Under the pieces are notes generated by a model. That model was given only the letters and a program-made list of their open reading frames with translations. It was not told the DNA's origin and did no database searches. From assembly GCA_019163135.1 (NCBI GenBank), contig JAFLKR010000033.1:1-44102 (forward strand): a DNA stretch of 44,102 nucleotides. The letters are read 5' to 3'. Made by a program: the position numbers and the translations under genes. This DNA is from Desulfobulbaceae bacterium (GTDB taxonomy: Bacteria; Desulfobacterota; Desulfobulbia; Desulfobulbales; Desulfobulbaceae). Shown piece after piece: positions 1-7,783 of this stretch (the first letter of the stretch is position 1; every line of letters begins with the position of its first letter).

Positions 1-1
1 T

Positions 2-370
2 CCCACTGCCCACGCCTATGCCCTGCGAAACTTAAAAGCCAACCGGAAGATAGCCGGCGTCCGTTTCCTTGAGGGCGATGTCGCCCAGGTACTGCCGAAG
101 CTTGACCGCAAATTTGACCGGATCCTCGTCGTCCTGCCCCATGGGGGTGAAGTCCTGCTCCCTTTTGCCCTGAACGCGCTCAAGCCAGGCGGGCATCTTC
201 ATTTCTACGACATGCAGGCCAAGGATTGCCGCAGCGCCACACTCGCAAAGGTAGAGGCCACCTGCCGGGAACAAGGCCGACGGATACAACCCGACGGAAT
301 GGTACGTTGCGGGCACTGCGGCCCGACCTTGTACCGAATCTGCCTGGACGCCGTGATCAATGCCAGTTAA
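2..370 (+). CDS. Trm5-like class I SAM methyltransferase, 3' end only
   Basis: The reading frame is open from the window edge and ends with TAA, giving about 122 C-terminal residues; the start lies outside the window. It begins in a P-x-A-Y-x-x-L-x-x-N segment, followed by FLEGDVAQVL (the acidic end of a Rossmann strand), then RILVVLPHGG and LKPGGHLHFYD. In the Trm5/TYW2 class of tRNA guanine-N1 methyltransferases these positions hold the SAM-site Asp, the N/LPP-type catalytic loop and the penultimate strand. The C-terminal 40 residues contain a C-x2-H/C-G-C-like segment (RCGHCGPT), which is less usual. I infer an RNA methyltransferase; the exact substrate cannot be read from a fragment. The next gene follows after about 130 bp on the same strand. 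Confidence 0.75.
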   Translation, partial: PTAHAYALRNLKANRKIAGVRFLEGDVAQVLPKLDRKFDRILVVLPHGGEVLLPFALNALKPGGHLHFYDMQAKDCRSATLAKVEATCREQGRRIQPDGMVRCGHCGPTLYRICLDAVINAS

Positions 371-499
371 GCAAGCGCGGAACCGGGTTGGTACACTCTT
401 CGCTTTATTTGCATCTCTTGGCTGCCTGTGCTATCTTCGCCCCACTAAAGGGCCTATCTGCAGCAGACCTGCCCCAACCCCTCATCAGGAGAAAAACCG

Positions 500-1084
500 A
501 TGGACACCACCGGTTATGTGAAAAAACAGACCCTGTATCTAGCGATGGTCGCGGCCCTGATCCTCGGCTTCCTCGGTGGCGTGATCTATTCCGTCTACCG
601 CACTCCGGCTGGAGATATGCAGCCGCAGGCAACCAATCAATCGCAAGAAGCAACCGCAGCTCTTGCTTCCCTGGAAAAGGCCACCCGGGACAACCCCTCC
701 AATGGCCAGACCTGGGTGGACTTGGGACACGCCTATTTCGATACCGGCCAGGCCAAGCAGGCCATTGCCGCCTATGTCAAAGCGCTGGAACTTGAACCCG
801 AAAACCTCAATGTCATGACCGACCTCGGGGTGATGTACCACCAGGACAATCAGCACGCGAAGGCCATCGAACTTTTTGACCAGGTCCTGAAACTCGATTC
901 CAAACACGAACAGGCTCGGTTCAACAAAGGCGTGGTGGTGCTGGTCGGATTCAATGACCGTAAACGGGCCATTGCCGAATGGAAAACACTGGTGGAGTAT
1001 CATCCCATGGCGGCGGCCCCTTCCGGAAAAATGGTGGCCGATCTAATCGAACAACTGGAGAAAGAAGATCAAACAAAAAAATAG
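500..1084 (+). CDS. Membrane-anchored tetratricopeptide repeat protein
   Basis: The 194-aa product has a short cytoplasmic N-terminus, one transmembrane helix at about residues 10-30 (LYLAMVAALILGFLGGVIY) and then at least three TPR units between about residues 50 and 160, with the usual W/L-G-Y-A-P spacing (for example AYFDTGQAKQAIAAYVKALELEP). TPR arrays are protein-protein scaffolds; with a single N-terminal anchor this resembles the CcmH/NrfG-like or YfgM-like class that acts at the periplasmic face. The start is supported by a ribosome binding site (AGGAG, 8-9 bases upstream). A weak hairpin follows the stop codon directly. The partner protein is unknown and the neighbours give no clear clue. 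Confidence 0.85.
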   Translation: MDTTGYVKKQTLYLAMVAALILGFLGGVIYSVYRTPAGDMQPQATNQSQEATAALASLEKATRDNPSNGQTWVDLGHAYFDTGQAKQAIAAYVKALELEPENLNVMTDLGVMYHQDNQHAKAIELFDQVLKLDSKHEQARFNKGVVVLVGFNDRKRAIAEWKTLVEYHPMAAAPSGKMVADLIEQLEKEDQTKK

Positions 1085-1103
1085 GGCCTGATCGAAGCCC
1101 TTT
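1083..1103 (+). terminator. Weak hairpin after the TPR gene
   Basis: AGGGC and GCCCT can pair around a 9-base loop, followed by only three T. It overlaps the stop codon of the TPR gene. The stem is short, so this is only a possible terminator. Confidence 0.25.
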
Positions 1104-1201
1104 GCCGACGAGCGCCGGCGAGACCTGCGGCTGTGCCTCATTTATCAATTGCCCTGATGGAACGCATCGCCGCAATTGACGGTGGATGCCCGGTTTCCCG
1201 C

Positions 1202-1230
1202 TTGACAGCCTTTTTTATCACCTTTATATT
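1202..1230 (+). promoter_or_regulatory. Sigma-70-type promoter for ilvB
   Basis: A perfect -35 box TTGACA (1202-1207) and TATATT (1225-1230, 5 of 6 to consensus) are separated by exactly 17 bases. Transcription would start near 1237, leaving a leader of about 85 bases before ilvB. I found no leader peptide rich in Ile/Val/Leu codons and no clear attenuator hairpin in that leader, so the usual enteric attenuation is not evident here. Confidence 0.8.
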
Positions 1231-1323
1231 TTTGACTCTTACATTCTTTTTTGTACAAAAGTTTATTTCTTGATCGCAACAGCCATCCTGAGTGGGACCT
1301 TAAACCAAAGAAAGGAATACTTT

Positions 1324-3030
1324 ATGAGTAAAATCACAGGTTCACAAGCCATTATCAAATGTCTGCAGGAAGAGGGCGTGGAACTCCTGTTCGGATATCC
1401 CGGCGGTGCGGTCATCGAACTCTACGACGAACTGTGTAAGAGCGGCATCCGCCACATCCTGGTTCGCCACGAACAGGGCGCTGTGCATGCGGCCGACGGG
1501 TTTGCACGGGCCACCGGCAAGGTCGGCGTTGCCCTGCTGACCTCCGGCCCCGGAGCCACCAACGGGGTCACCGGCATTGCCACCGCCTACTGCGATTCCA
1601 TTCCGATCGTGGTGCTGACCGGCCAGGTGCCACGAGCTCTGATCGGCAACGACGCCTTCCAGGAAGTCGATATCGTCGGCATTACCCGGCCCTGCACCAA
1701 GCACAACTATCTGGTCAATAATCCCGAAGATCTGGTGCCGGTGCTGCGCGAGGCCTTTTATCTGGCAGCCTCCGGCCGACCTGGCCCGGTGCTGGTCGAT
1801 CTGCCCAAGGACATCATAGCCTCGATGATTTCCTATCCGCCGAAAAAGAAAGAGCCGATCAAGATGCAGACCTACCAGCCCAATACCGATCCGCATCCGG
1901 GCCAGGTGGAAAAGGCCTGTCGTGCCTGCATCAAGGCCAAACGACCGGTGCTCTATGTCGGCGGCGGGGTCATCCTCTCCAACAGCAACGAAGAACTCAC
2001 CCAGCTGGCCCGGCGGCTCAACATCCCGGTCACCATGACCCTGATGGGCCTGGGCGGTTTCCCGGGCACCGATCATCTGTCGCTGGGCATGCTCGGGATG
2101 CACGGCAGTTACGCCGCTAATATGTCAGTGGCCAAGAGCGATCTGCTGATCGCCGTGGGCTCCCGTTTCGACGACCGGGTCACCGGTCGCCTCGACGCCT
2201 TTGCGCCGCTGGCCAAGATCATCCATATCGACATCGACCCCACCTCGATCAGTAAAAACGTCGGGGTTGACATTCCGATAGTCGCCGACTGTAAGCTGGC
2301 CCTCCAAGCCATGAACTGCTGGCTGGATAAATCCAGCGAATACAAAGCCGAGGAGGTCACCGAACTTCATCGCCCTTGGGTTGAACAGGTCAAAGAATGG
2401 GACGCCAAACACCCTCTGGCCTACATGGAATCCGGCGAGATCATCAAGCCCCAGTACGTCATTGAAAAACTGCACGAGCTCACCGGTGGCAATGCAATTA
2501 TCACCACCGAGGTCGGTCAGAATCAGATGTGGGCCGCCCAGTTCTACAAATTCAACCACCCCCGCCGACTACTGACCTCAGGCGGACTCGGCACCATGGG
2601 CTATGGCCTGCCCGCGGCCATTGGCGCCCAGATGGCCTTCCCCGAAGCCACGGTGATCGATGTGGCTGGCGACGGCTCGATCCAGATGAACATCCAGGAA
2701 CTGGCCACGGCCAGGGAATGCGGGGCACCAGTCAAGATCGCCATTCTCAACAACAACTACCTCGGCATGGTGCGGCAGTGGCAGGAACTCTTCTACAACC
2801 GCCACTACGCCTCCACTGTGATGGAGGTTACCCCGGATTTCGTCGCCCTGGCCCAGGCCTACGGCGCGGTCGGCCTGCGTGCCAAGACCAAGGCCGAAGT
2901 GGTACCCGTCATCAAGGAAGCCTTGGCCACTAAAAATCTGGTAATTATGGACTTCTCCATCCACCGGGAAGAAGGCGTTTTCCCGATGGTGCCGGCAGGC
3001 AAGGCTACCACCGAGATGCTCCTGGTTTAG
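1324..3030 (+). CDS. ilvB: Acetolactate synthase, large (catalytic) subunit
   Basis: This 568-aa protein catalyses the first shared step of branched-chain amino acid synthesis: two pyruvate give 2-acetolactate, or pyruvate plus 2-oxobutyrate give acetohydroxybutyrate. The N-terminal ThDP-binding domain shows FGYPGGAVIELYDEL and the catalytic Glu in VRHEQGAVHAADG; the central FAD-type domain follows; the C-terminal domain has the ThDP/Mg motif GDGSIQMN...NN. The length matches the family. I chose ATG 1324 because it follows AAAGGAA at 8 bases and gives the usual MSKITGSQ start; a longer frame from 1186 would cover the promoter. The regulatory subunit ilvN lies 85 bp downstream, so both subunits are probably co-transcribed. 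Confidence 0.97.
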   Translation: MSKITGSQAIIKCLQEEGVELLFGYPGGAVIELYDELCKSGIRHILVRHEQGAVHAADGFARATGKVGVALLTSGPGATNGVTGIATAYCDSIPIVVLTGQVPRALIGNDAFQEVDIVGITRPCTKHNYLVNNPEDLVPVLREAFYLAASGRPGPVLVDLPKDIIASMISYPPKKKEPIKMQTYQPNTDPHPGQVEKACRACIKAKRPVLYVGGGVILSNSNEELTQLARRLNIPVTMTLMGLGGFPGTDHLSLGMLGMHGSYAANMSVAKSDLLIAVGSRFDDRVTGRLDAFAPLAKIIHIDIDPTSISKNVGVDIPIVADCKLALQAMNCWLDKSSEYKAEEVTELHRPWVEQVKEWDAKHPLAYMESGEIIKPQYVIEKLHELTGGNAIITTEVGQNQMWAAQFYKFNHPRRLLTSGGLGTMGYGLPAAIGAQMAFPEATVIDVAGDGSIQMNIQELATARECGAPVKIAILNNNYLGMVRQWQELFYNRHYASTVMEVTPDFVALAQAYGAVGLRAKTKAEVVPVIKEALATKNLVIMDFSIHREEGVFPMVPAGKATTEMLLV

Positions 3031-3115
3031 GAATCTCCGGGCGCCAAACCGTTGACCGGCAAATGCTGCCGGCAGACTTGAACTGACATCCACCGTCGAA
3101 CAGGACCTCACGACT

Positions 3116-3598
3116 ATGAAACATACCCTTTCCGTCTTACTGCGCAACCGACCCGGCGCCCTCTCCCGCGTTACCGGACTTTTCAGTGGCCGGTGCTTCA
3201 ATATCGAAAGCCTCTGTGTCGCTGAAACCTTTGACCCGCAGGTTTCCTGCCTGACTGTGGTCACCCACGGCGAGGCGTCGATCATCGAGCAGGTCACCAA
3301 GCAATTACACAAACTCATTGATGTCATCAAGGTCAACGACGTCAGCGAAGGTGAATTCGTCGAACGGGAGATGGCCCTGATTCGGGTCAAGGCCGAAGCC
3401 GGCACCCGAGCCGAGGTGCTGCGGATCATCGATATCTTCCGCGGCAAAGTGGTGGACGTCAGCCCCACCTCGTATGCGCTGGAGGTTACAGGTTCCGAAT
3501 CCAAGATCAAGGCGGTGATCGACATTCTCCGGCCAATGGGCATCAAGGAAATCGTCCGAACCGGAAAAATCGCCATGGCACGTGCGCCAAAAAAATAA
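3116..3598 (+). CDS. ilvN: Acetolactate synthase, small (regulatory) subunit
   Basis: The 160-aa protein begins with an ACT domain (residues about 3-76; LLRNRPGALSRVTGLFSGRCFNIESL) that binds valine or another end product for feedback control, followed by the ALS_ss C-terminal domain (residues about 80-155) that activates the large subunit. The length is typical of IlvN/IlvH. It lies 85 bp after ilvB on the same strand. The ribosome binding site before ATG 3116 is weak, but no other start gives the conserved MKHTLSVLLRN beginning. Confidence 0.96.
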   Translation: MKHTLSVLLRNRPGALSRVTGLFSGRCFNIESLCVAETFDPQVSCLTVVTHGEASIIEQVTKQLHKLIDVIKVNDVSEGEFVEREMALIRVKAEAGTRAEVLRIIDIFRGKVVDVSPTSYALEVTGSESKIKAVIDILRPMGIKEIVRTGKIAMARAPKK

Positions 3599-3679
3599 AA
3601 CAGCCCGCTCACCGGCACGCACGCCATCCAGGCGCGCTGTGCATTTAACGCAGCCGGTATCCTTTTCCTTGGATTTTCC

Positions 3680-4360
3680 ATGCAGAAAACTGAAGTTCCC
3701 ATGGCCTGCGAAGGTTACCCCTTTATTCTGTTCAGCGGTTTTACCACCCTGATCCTCAGCCTGCTCGGCCTCCCCATCCCGGCGCTGTTCGGCCTGCTGC
3801 TTACCGGCTTTGTCACCTATTTCTTTCGCGATCCTTCACGGGTGCTGCCGGAGGAAGTTGGGGCGTTTGTCAGTCCGGCCGACGGTAAGGTCATTGTGGT
3901 ACGCGAAATTGATGACGACCGCTATCTCCAGCAGCGGGTGCAGAAGATCTCCATCTTCATGAACGTCTTTAATGTCCATGTCAATCGCATTCCCCTGGCG
4001 GGGACCGTTGAACGCGTCGTGCTGTCACCAGGCAAATTTTATGCTGCGGACAAAGACAAAGCCGTCCTCCATAACGAATCCTGTGCGGTTACGCTGACCA
4101 CCCCGGACCAGCAGCGTTATACCGTGGTGCAGATCGCCGGCTTGATCGCCCGCCGCATTGTCTGTCGGGTGGAAAAAGGCGACCAAGTAGTCACCGGGCA
4201 ACGATTCGGATTAATCCGTTTCGGTTCCCGGCTCGACCTGTACCTGCCGCTGTCCGCCCGAATACTGGTCAGTGAAGGACAGGTCGTCACGGCCGGTGAA
4301 ACCGTCCTCGGTATCCTCAACCCGGCCAGCTCGAAAAACACCGATGAATCCGTTGCCTAA
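3680..4360 (+). CDS. psd: Phosphatidylserine decarboxylase, short (Psd-A) type
   Basis: The 226-aa protein makes phosphatidylethanolamine from phosphatidylserine at the inner membrane. An N-terminal hydrophobic hairpin (residues about 15-48) is followed by FFRDPSR, SPADGKV and the conserved FMNVFNVHVNR block. The self-cleavage site is Gly182-Ser183 in RFGSRLD; the Ser becomes the pyruvoyl group. This short form is the one common in delta-proteobacteria and archaea, in contrast to the longer E. coli enzyme with LGST. Start choice is uncertain: ATG 3680 has no good ribosome binding site and ATG 3701 (MACEGYP) is an alternative. The next gene pssA makes its substrate. Confidence 0.95.
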   Translation: MQKTEVPMACEGYPFILFSGFTTLILSLLGLPIPALFGLLLTGFVTYFFRDPSRVLPEEVGAFVSPADGKVIVVREIDDDRYLQQRVQKISIFMNVFNVHVNRIPLAGTVERVVLSPGKFYAADKDKAVLHNESCAVTLTTPDQQRYTVVQIAGLIARRIVCRVEKGDQVVTGQRFGLIRFGSRLDLYLPLSARILVSEGQVVTAGETVLGILNPASSKNTDESVA

Positions 4361-4381
4361 CCCCGCACTGTATCGTATAAT
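4353..4381 (+). promoter_or_regulatory. Candidate promoter for pssA
   Basis: TTGCCT (4353-4358; 4 of 6 to consensus) and a perfect TATAAT (4376-4381) are spaced by 17 bases, overlapping the end of psd. Transcription would start near 4388, giving a leader of about 140 bases before pssA. This would allow pssA and the genes after it to be expressed apart from psd. Confidence 0.5.
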
Positions 4382-4529
4382 AATTATTTATTCGGTGGGC
4401 GGACAGCCGGAGTTGCTTGGCTTAATCACCGCCAACAAGCCAAGTCGCGCCAACTGCAGGTTTCATTTATTCGCGTCCCCGCATTCGATTACAGACAAAC
4501 AGACTATCTCCTTTCATTAAGAGCAGACC

Positions 4530-5282
4530 ATGGAAACCGCCCCATCCAATCGTTTTTATATTGTCCCCTGCATGCTAACCATCTGCAGCCTGTTCAGCGG
4601 CTTCTATTCGATGGTCTCGTCGATCAACGGCCATTTTCTCGCCGCGGCGGTCGCCATCCTGGTGGCGGGAGTGTTTGATGGCCTCGACGGTCGGGTGGCG
4701 CGAATGACCGGTTCGACCTCGACCTTCGGCATGGAACTCGATTCGCTCTGCGATATGGTCGCCTTTGGAGTGGCGCCCGGCCTGCTGGCCTATCTCTGGG
4801 CCCTCACCCCATACGGTCGTTACGGCTGGCTGGCAGCTTTTCTTTATGTGGCCGCCACCGCGCTCCGCCTGGCCCGGTTTAATTCCCAGAGTGTAGCCAG
4901 CCCAAGTCATGATTTTACTGGTCTGCCCTGCCCGGCCGCCGCCGGCCTGATCGCCACCGCCGTCATGTTCAGCAGCGACGTTTTTCACACCACCGAATCC
5001 GTCAAGCATATCTCCCTGGTTGTCTTAGTCTATCTCCTCTCCTACCTGATGATCTCCACCCACCGGTACTCAAGTTTCAAACACGTCGACACCCCTAAGG
5101 AAAAACGCTTCCAACTGATTGTCGGTCTGATTTTGCTGTTAATTTTTCTGGCCAGCGATCCCGAAAAAACGCTGTTCCCCGTCGTCCTCCTTTATGTTCT
5201 TTCCGGCCCAGTCATGGCCTTCAAAAACCGGTTTTCCAGAAAAAAAGCCCAACCCGTCAGCCAGGAAAACTTGCCGCTCTAA
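4530..5282 (+). CDS. pssA: CDP-diacylglycerol-serine O-phosphatidyltransferase
   Basis: A 250-aa multi-spanning membrane enzyme that condenses CDP-diacylglycerol with serine to give phosphatidylserine, the substrate of the preceding Psd. The CDP-alcohol phosphatidyltransferase signature D-G-x2-A-R-x8-G-x3-D-x3-D is complete at Asp53, Gly54, Ala57, Arg58, Gly67, Asp71 and Asp75. About six to eight hydrophobic segments follow the family pattern. It is the short, membrane-integral type II enzyme (as in Bacillus), not the peripheral enteric type. A 169-bp gap separates it from psd and holds a promoter-like sequence. Confidence 0.95.
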   Translation: METAPSNRFYIVPCMLTICSLFSGFYSMVSSINGHFLAAAVAILVAGVFDGLDGRVARMTGSTSTFGMELDSLCDMVAFGVAPGLLAYLWALTPYGRYGWLAAFLYVAATALRLARFNSQSVASPSHDFTGLPCPAAAGLIATAVMFSSDVFHTTESVKHISLVVLVYLLSYLMISTHRYSSFKHVDTPKEKRFQLIVGLILLLIFLASDPEKTLFPVVLLYVLSGPVMAFKNRFSRKKAQPVSQENLPL

Positions 5283-5313
5283 TCCGCTCACCGGACTTTC
5301 GGATTCTACTCCC

Positions 5314-5898
5314 TTGCGCATCACAGGCGGCAACGCGCGCGGTCGTAAACTGGCTGCGCCCAAACCGGGGAAAGCCTTCATCCGGCCGACCTGTGATCGA
5401 GTTCGAGAAGCCCTGTTTAATATCCTGGGCGACCAGATAGCGGGCCGGTATGTGCTCGATCTTTTTGCCGGGACCGGAGCGATCGGCATTGAAGCCCTTA
5501 GCCGAGGGGCAGCCTTCACCTTATTTATCGACCAGTCCCTTGAAGCTGGTCGCTTGATCGAAACCAACCTCCGCACCTGTTGTCCCCAACCGACTGCCGC
5601 CTTTGTCCAACTCGACCTGACCACAGCAAACCACCTGCAGTCCCTGCTCGCCAAAGTACCGGAGGCGTCCCGGTTCGACCTGGTATTCATGGATCCTCCA
5701 TACCAGAAAAATCTAGCGGAACAGGTACTGACAATGGTAGAGAAGTCCGATATCCTTGCCGCCAAAGCCCTGGTAATTGTTGAGGAACAACGGCGTGTCA
5801 ACTTGCCCGCCGAAATCGGCAGCTTGACCGTCTTTGATCAGCGCCGGTACGGAGAAACGGGGCTATGGTTCTATGGGCGCAAACCCGCTACGATCTGA
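5314..5898 (+). CDS. rsmD: 16S rRNA (guanine-966-N2)-methyltransferase RsmD
   Basis: The product (194 aa from a TTG start) shows MRITGGNARGRKL at the N-terminus, the SAM-binding segment VLDLFAGTGAIGIEALSRGA (residues about 48-67) and the catalytic DPPY at 127-130, all typical of RsmD, which methylates G966 of 16S rRNA. TTG 5314 is chosen because it matches the standard RsmD beginning and clears pssA, which ends 31 bp before; an in-frame ATG at 5194 would overlap pssA by 89 bp. The stop is 4 bp before coaD, a very common rsmD-coaD pair. Confidence 0.93.
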   Translation: MRITGGNARGRKLAAPKPGKAFIRPTCDRVREALFNILGDQIAGRYVLDLFAGTGAIGIEALSRGAAFTLFIDQSLEAGRLIETNLRTCCPQPTAAFVQLDLTTANHLQSLLAKVPEASRFDLVFMDPPYQKNLAEQVLTMVEKSDILAAKALVIVEEQRRVNLPAEIGSLTVFDQRRYGETGLWFYGRKPATI

Positions 5899-5902
5899 AA
5901 TT

Positions 5903-6430
5903 ATGAACGAAACAGTTGCACCAACCGAACCCATCGGCGCCCGAGACACCCCCGCTGTGGCTCTCTACCCCGGAACCTTTGACCCGATCACCAACGGCCA
6001 TATCGATATTATCAAACGGGGACTCCACCTATTTGACAAGATCATCGTCACCGTCGCCGTCAACGTGCAAAAAACGCCGCTCTTTTCTTTGGAGGAACGA
6101 TGCGACCTGATCCGTGAATGTTTCAGGACACTTGACGGTCGGGTCGAAGTCGGTTGTACTGAGGGATTGATCGTCGATTATGCCCTCAAAAACAACGCCC
6201 ATGCCATCATCCGTGGGCTACGGGCCATCTCGGATTTCGACTACGAATTCCAGTTGGCCCTGATGAACCGAAGACTGGAACGTTCGGTGGAGACGGTCTT
6301 TCTCATGACCGGTTTCCGCTGGATTTACATCAGTTCCACCGGGATCAAAAACGCCGCCCGTTGCAAGGGCAATATTACCGGCCTGGTGCCGGCGCATGTC
6401 GAACTGGCGCTGAAGGAAAAATTTGCCTGA
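5903..6430 (+). CDS. coaD: Phosphopantetheine adenylyltransferase
   Basis: Coenzyme A pathway enzyme (175 aa) that joins ATP and 4'-phosphopantetheine to form dephospho-CoA. The nucleotidyl-transferase motif GTFDPITNGH is at residues 24-33 and the C-terminal ISSTGIKN segment corresponds to the ISSS/T-x-x-K/R motif. The N-terminus carries about 18 residues before the first beta-strand, longer than in the usual 160-aa enzyme. ATG 5903 sits 4 bp after rsmD; upstream in-frame ATGs lie within rsmD. Its TGA overlaps the ATG of the Rieske gene (ATGA), so translation is probably coupled. Confidence 0.95.
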   Translation: MNETVAPTEPIGARDTPAVALYPGTFDPITNGHIDIIKRGLHLFDKIIVTVAVNVQKTPLFSLEERCDLIRECFRTLDGRVEVGCTEGLIVDYALKNNAHAIIRGLRAISDFDYEFQLALMNRRLERSVETVFLMTGFRWIYISSTGIKNAARCKGNITGLVPAHVELALKEKFA

Positions 6431-6885
6431 TGGGCGCACCGGTAGCCGGTAAAAAGCATCCTGTTGCCACCGCCCCCGGTCGCCGCAACCTGTTGCTGCG
6501 CGGCGTGCAATGGATCGCCGCCACTGTTGGTCTCCTCTTTCTCTATCCCCTGCTCCGCTTCACCGCCTTTCGGGTCCCTCCCAAACCCCGCCTGGTCGAA
6601 GTACCGGCACCGCTGCCCTTAAGCGGTGTGCACACCAGCCACGATTTCATCCTCTTCGGGACAAAAGAAGGCGCCACCGCAGTCTCCAGAATTTGTACCC
6701 ATCTCGGTTGCCGGGTCAACTATCAGCAAGACAAAGAGTATATCGAATGTCCCTGTCACCAAAGCCGTTTCACTCCGGCGGGTGAACGAATAGCCGGACC
6801 TGCCCAAAAAAATCTGCCCATCTACGACGTCACCTTGAAAAAAGATGCCGATGGCCGGGTCATCTCGTACGTGGTTCAACTCTAA
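6430..6885 (+). CDS. Rieske [2Fe-2S] protein of a cytochrome bc-type complex
   Basis: A 151-aa protein with a twin-arginine-type N-terminus (GRRNLLLRG, residues 17-25) followed by one membrane helix (about 26-45), then a periplasmic Rieske fold. The cluster motifs are CTHLGC (Cys89, His91, Cys94) and CPCHQS (Cys107, Cys109, His110): Cys89/His91/Cys107/His110 would hold the cluster and Cys94-Cys109 form the usual disulfide. It overlaps coaD by one base-pair step (ATGA) and the cytochrome b gene by one base (TAATG). The two form a quinol-oxidising core; no cytochrome c subunit gene is adjacent, so the electron acceptor is unknown. Confidence 0.93.
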   Translation: MGAPVAGKKHPVATAPGRRNLLLRGVQWIAATVGLLFLYPLLRFTAFRVPPKPRLVEVPAPLPLSGVHTSHDFILFGTKEGATAVSRICTHLGCRVNYQQDKEYIECPCHQSRFTPAGERIAGPAQKNLPIYDVTLKKDADGRVISYVVQL

Positions 6886-7757
6886 TGGACGCTGTCGCTG
6901 AGAAAAAAAGCTCCCTGTTGGTACCGTTGCGGTGGTTGATCGCCTATCCTTGGGGCGCTGGCGCGCTGATCAGCCTATACCTTTCGATTATCTCGGGGAT
7001 TGTGGTGGCCCTGCAGTTCAATGGGATGGAACCCTTCTATTCGACCACCACCATCGAACTGGTGGTGCCTTACGGCTCCTTCTGGCGGGCCCTGCACTAC
7101 TATTCCAGCCAGGTCTTTTTCCTGCTGCTGCTGGTGCATCTGGGGATAGTGATGTGGAAAAATGAGATGGACTACAAAAGGAGGGCCTGGATACGGCTGT
7201 GCGCCACCGTTCCCTGTGGGGTGATGCTGCTGTTCACCGGTTATGTGCTCAGGGGGGACGCCACCGGTGAGGCTGCAGGCGCCATCGCCGAACACATTTG
7301 CCTGTCGGTACCGCTGATCGGGCCGGGGCTCAATGATCTTCTGTTCGACCTGGCCGACAGCGGGGTCAACAAAGTGTACGTCCATCACGTCATCGGCCTG
7401 GTGGTGCTCGGGGGGATGGCAGTCTGGCCTCACCTCAGACGCTACACCGCCCGCTGGCGGGATCACCTTGTCCTGATCCTGCTCACCATTTTGGTGTCGG
7501 TAATGCTCACCGCACCGATGGAACCGAACCGCTTCGGCCTGCTGTTCATCGCCGGCCCTTGGTTTTTCCTCGGCCTCCAGGAACTGCTCCGCTATCTGTC
7601 ACCGTTTATCGCCGGCGTGGTAACCCCGCTGCTGCCGCTAGCCCTGTTGTTCTGGCTGCCGAAGACTAAAACTGCCCGCGTCTACGCGCTGCTGGCAATC
7701 CTCCTCTGGCTCCTGATCTACGCCGTCCTAACCTACCTGTGCCTGCAACGGATCTGA
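6885..7757 (+). CDS. Cytochrome b (b6-like) of a quinol-oxidising complex
   Basis: A 290-aa integral membrane protein. The two pairs of heme-axial His are His71/His85 (13 residues between) and His168/His183 (14 between); the 14-residue second spacing is that of b6-type proteins. The C-terminal part (residues about 195-290) contains two to three more helices corresponding to subunit IV, so this is a compact fusion shorter than mitochondrial cytochrome b (about 380 aa). Where the Qo motif PEWY is expected the sequence reads GPWF (224-227), within a segment otherwise like P-x-x-P-x-x-x-x-x-P-E-W-Y-F-L. It overlaps the Rieske stop codon. The gene ends 26 bp from a convergent glycosyltransferase gene. 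Confidence 0.9.
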   Translation: MDAVAEKKSSLLVPLRWLIAYPWGAGALISLYLSIISGIVVALQFNGMEPFYSTTTIELVVPYGSFWRALHYYSSQVFFLLLLVHLGIVMWKNEMDYKRRAWIRLCATVPCGVMLLFTGYVLRGDATGEAAGAIAEHICLSVPLIGPGLNDLLFDLADSGVNKVYVHHVIGLVVLGGMAVWPHLRRYTARWRDHLVLILLTILVSVMLTAPMEPNRFGLLFIAGPWFFLGLQELLRYLSPFIAGVVTPLLPLALLFWLPKTKTARVYALLAILLWLLIYAVLTYLCLQRI

Positions 7758-7783
7758 AACCGCTGCCCCAACTCGTCCAATAT

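Noticed and set aside
1186-1323. N-terminal extension of ilvB by 46 codons
   Set aside because: It runs over a TTGACA-N17-TATATT promoter, has no ribosome binding site, and the extra residues are unlike any acetolactate synthase.
3680-3700. Trimming psd to ATG 3701
   Set aside because: Neither start has a convincing ribosome binding site; the longer form was kept with the alternative noted.
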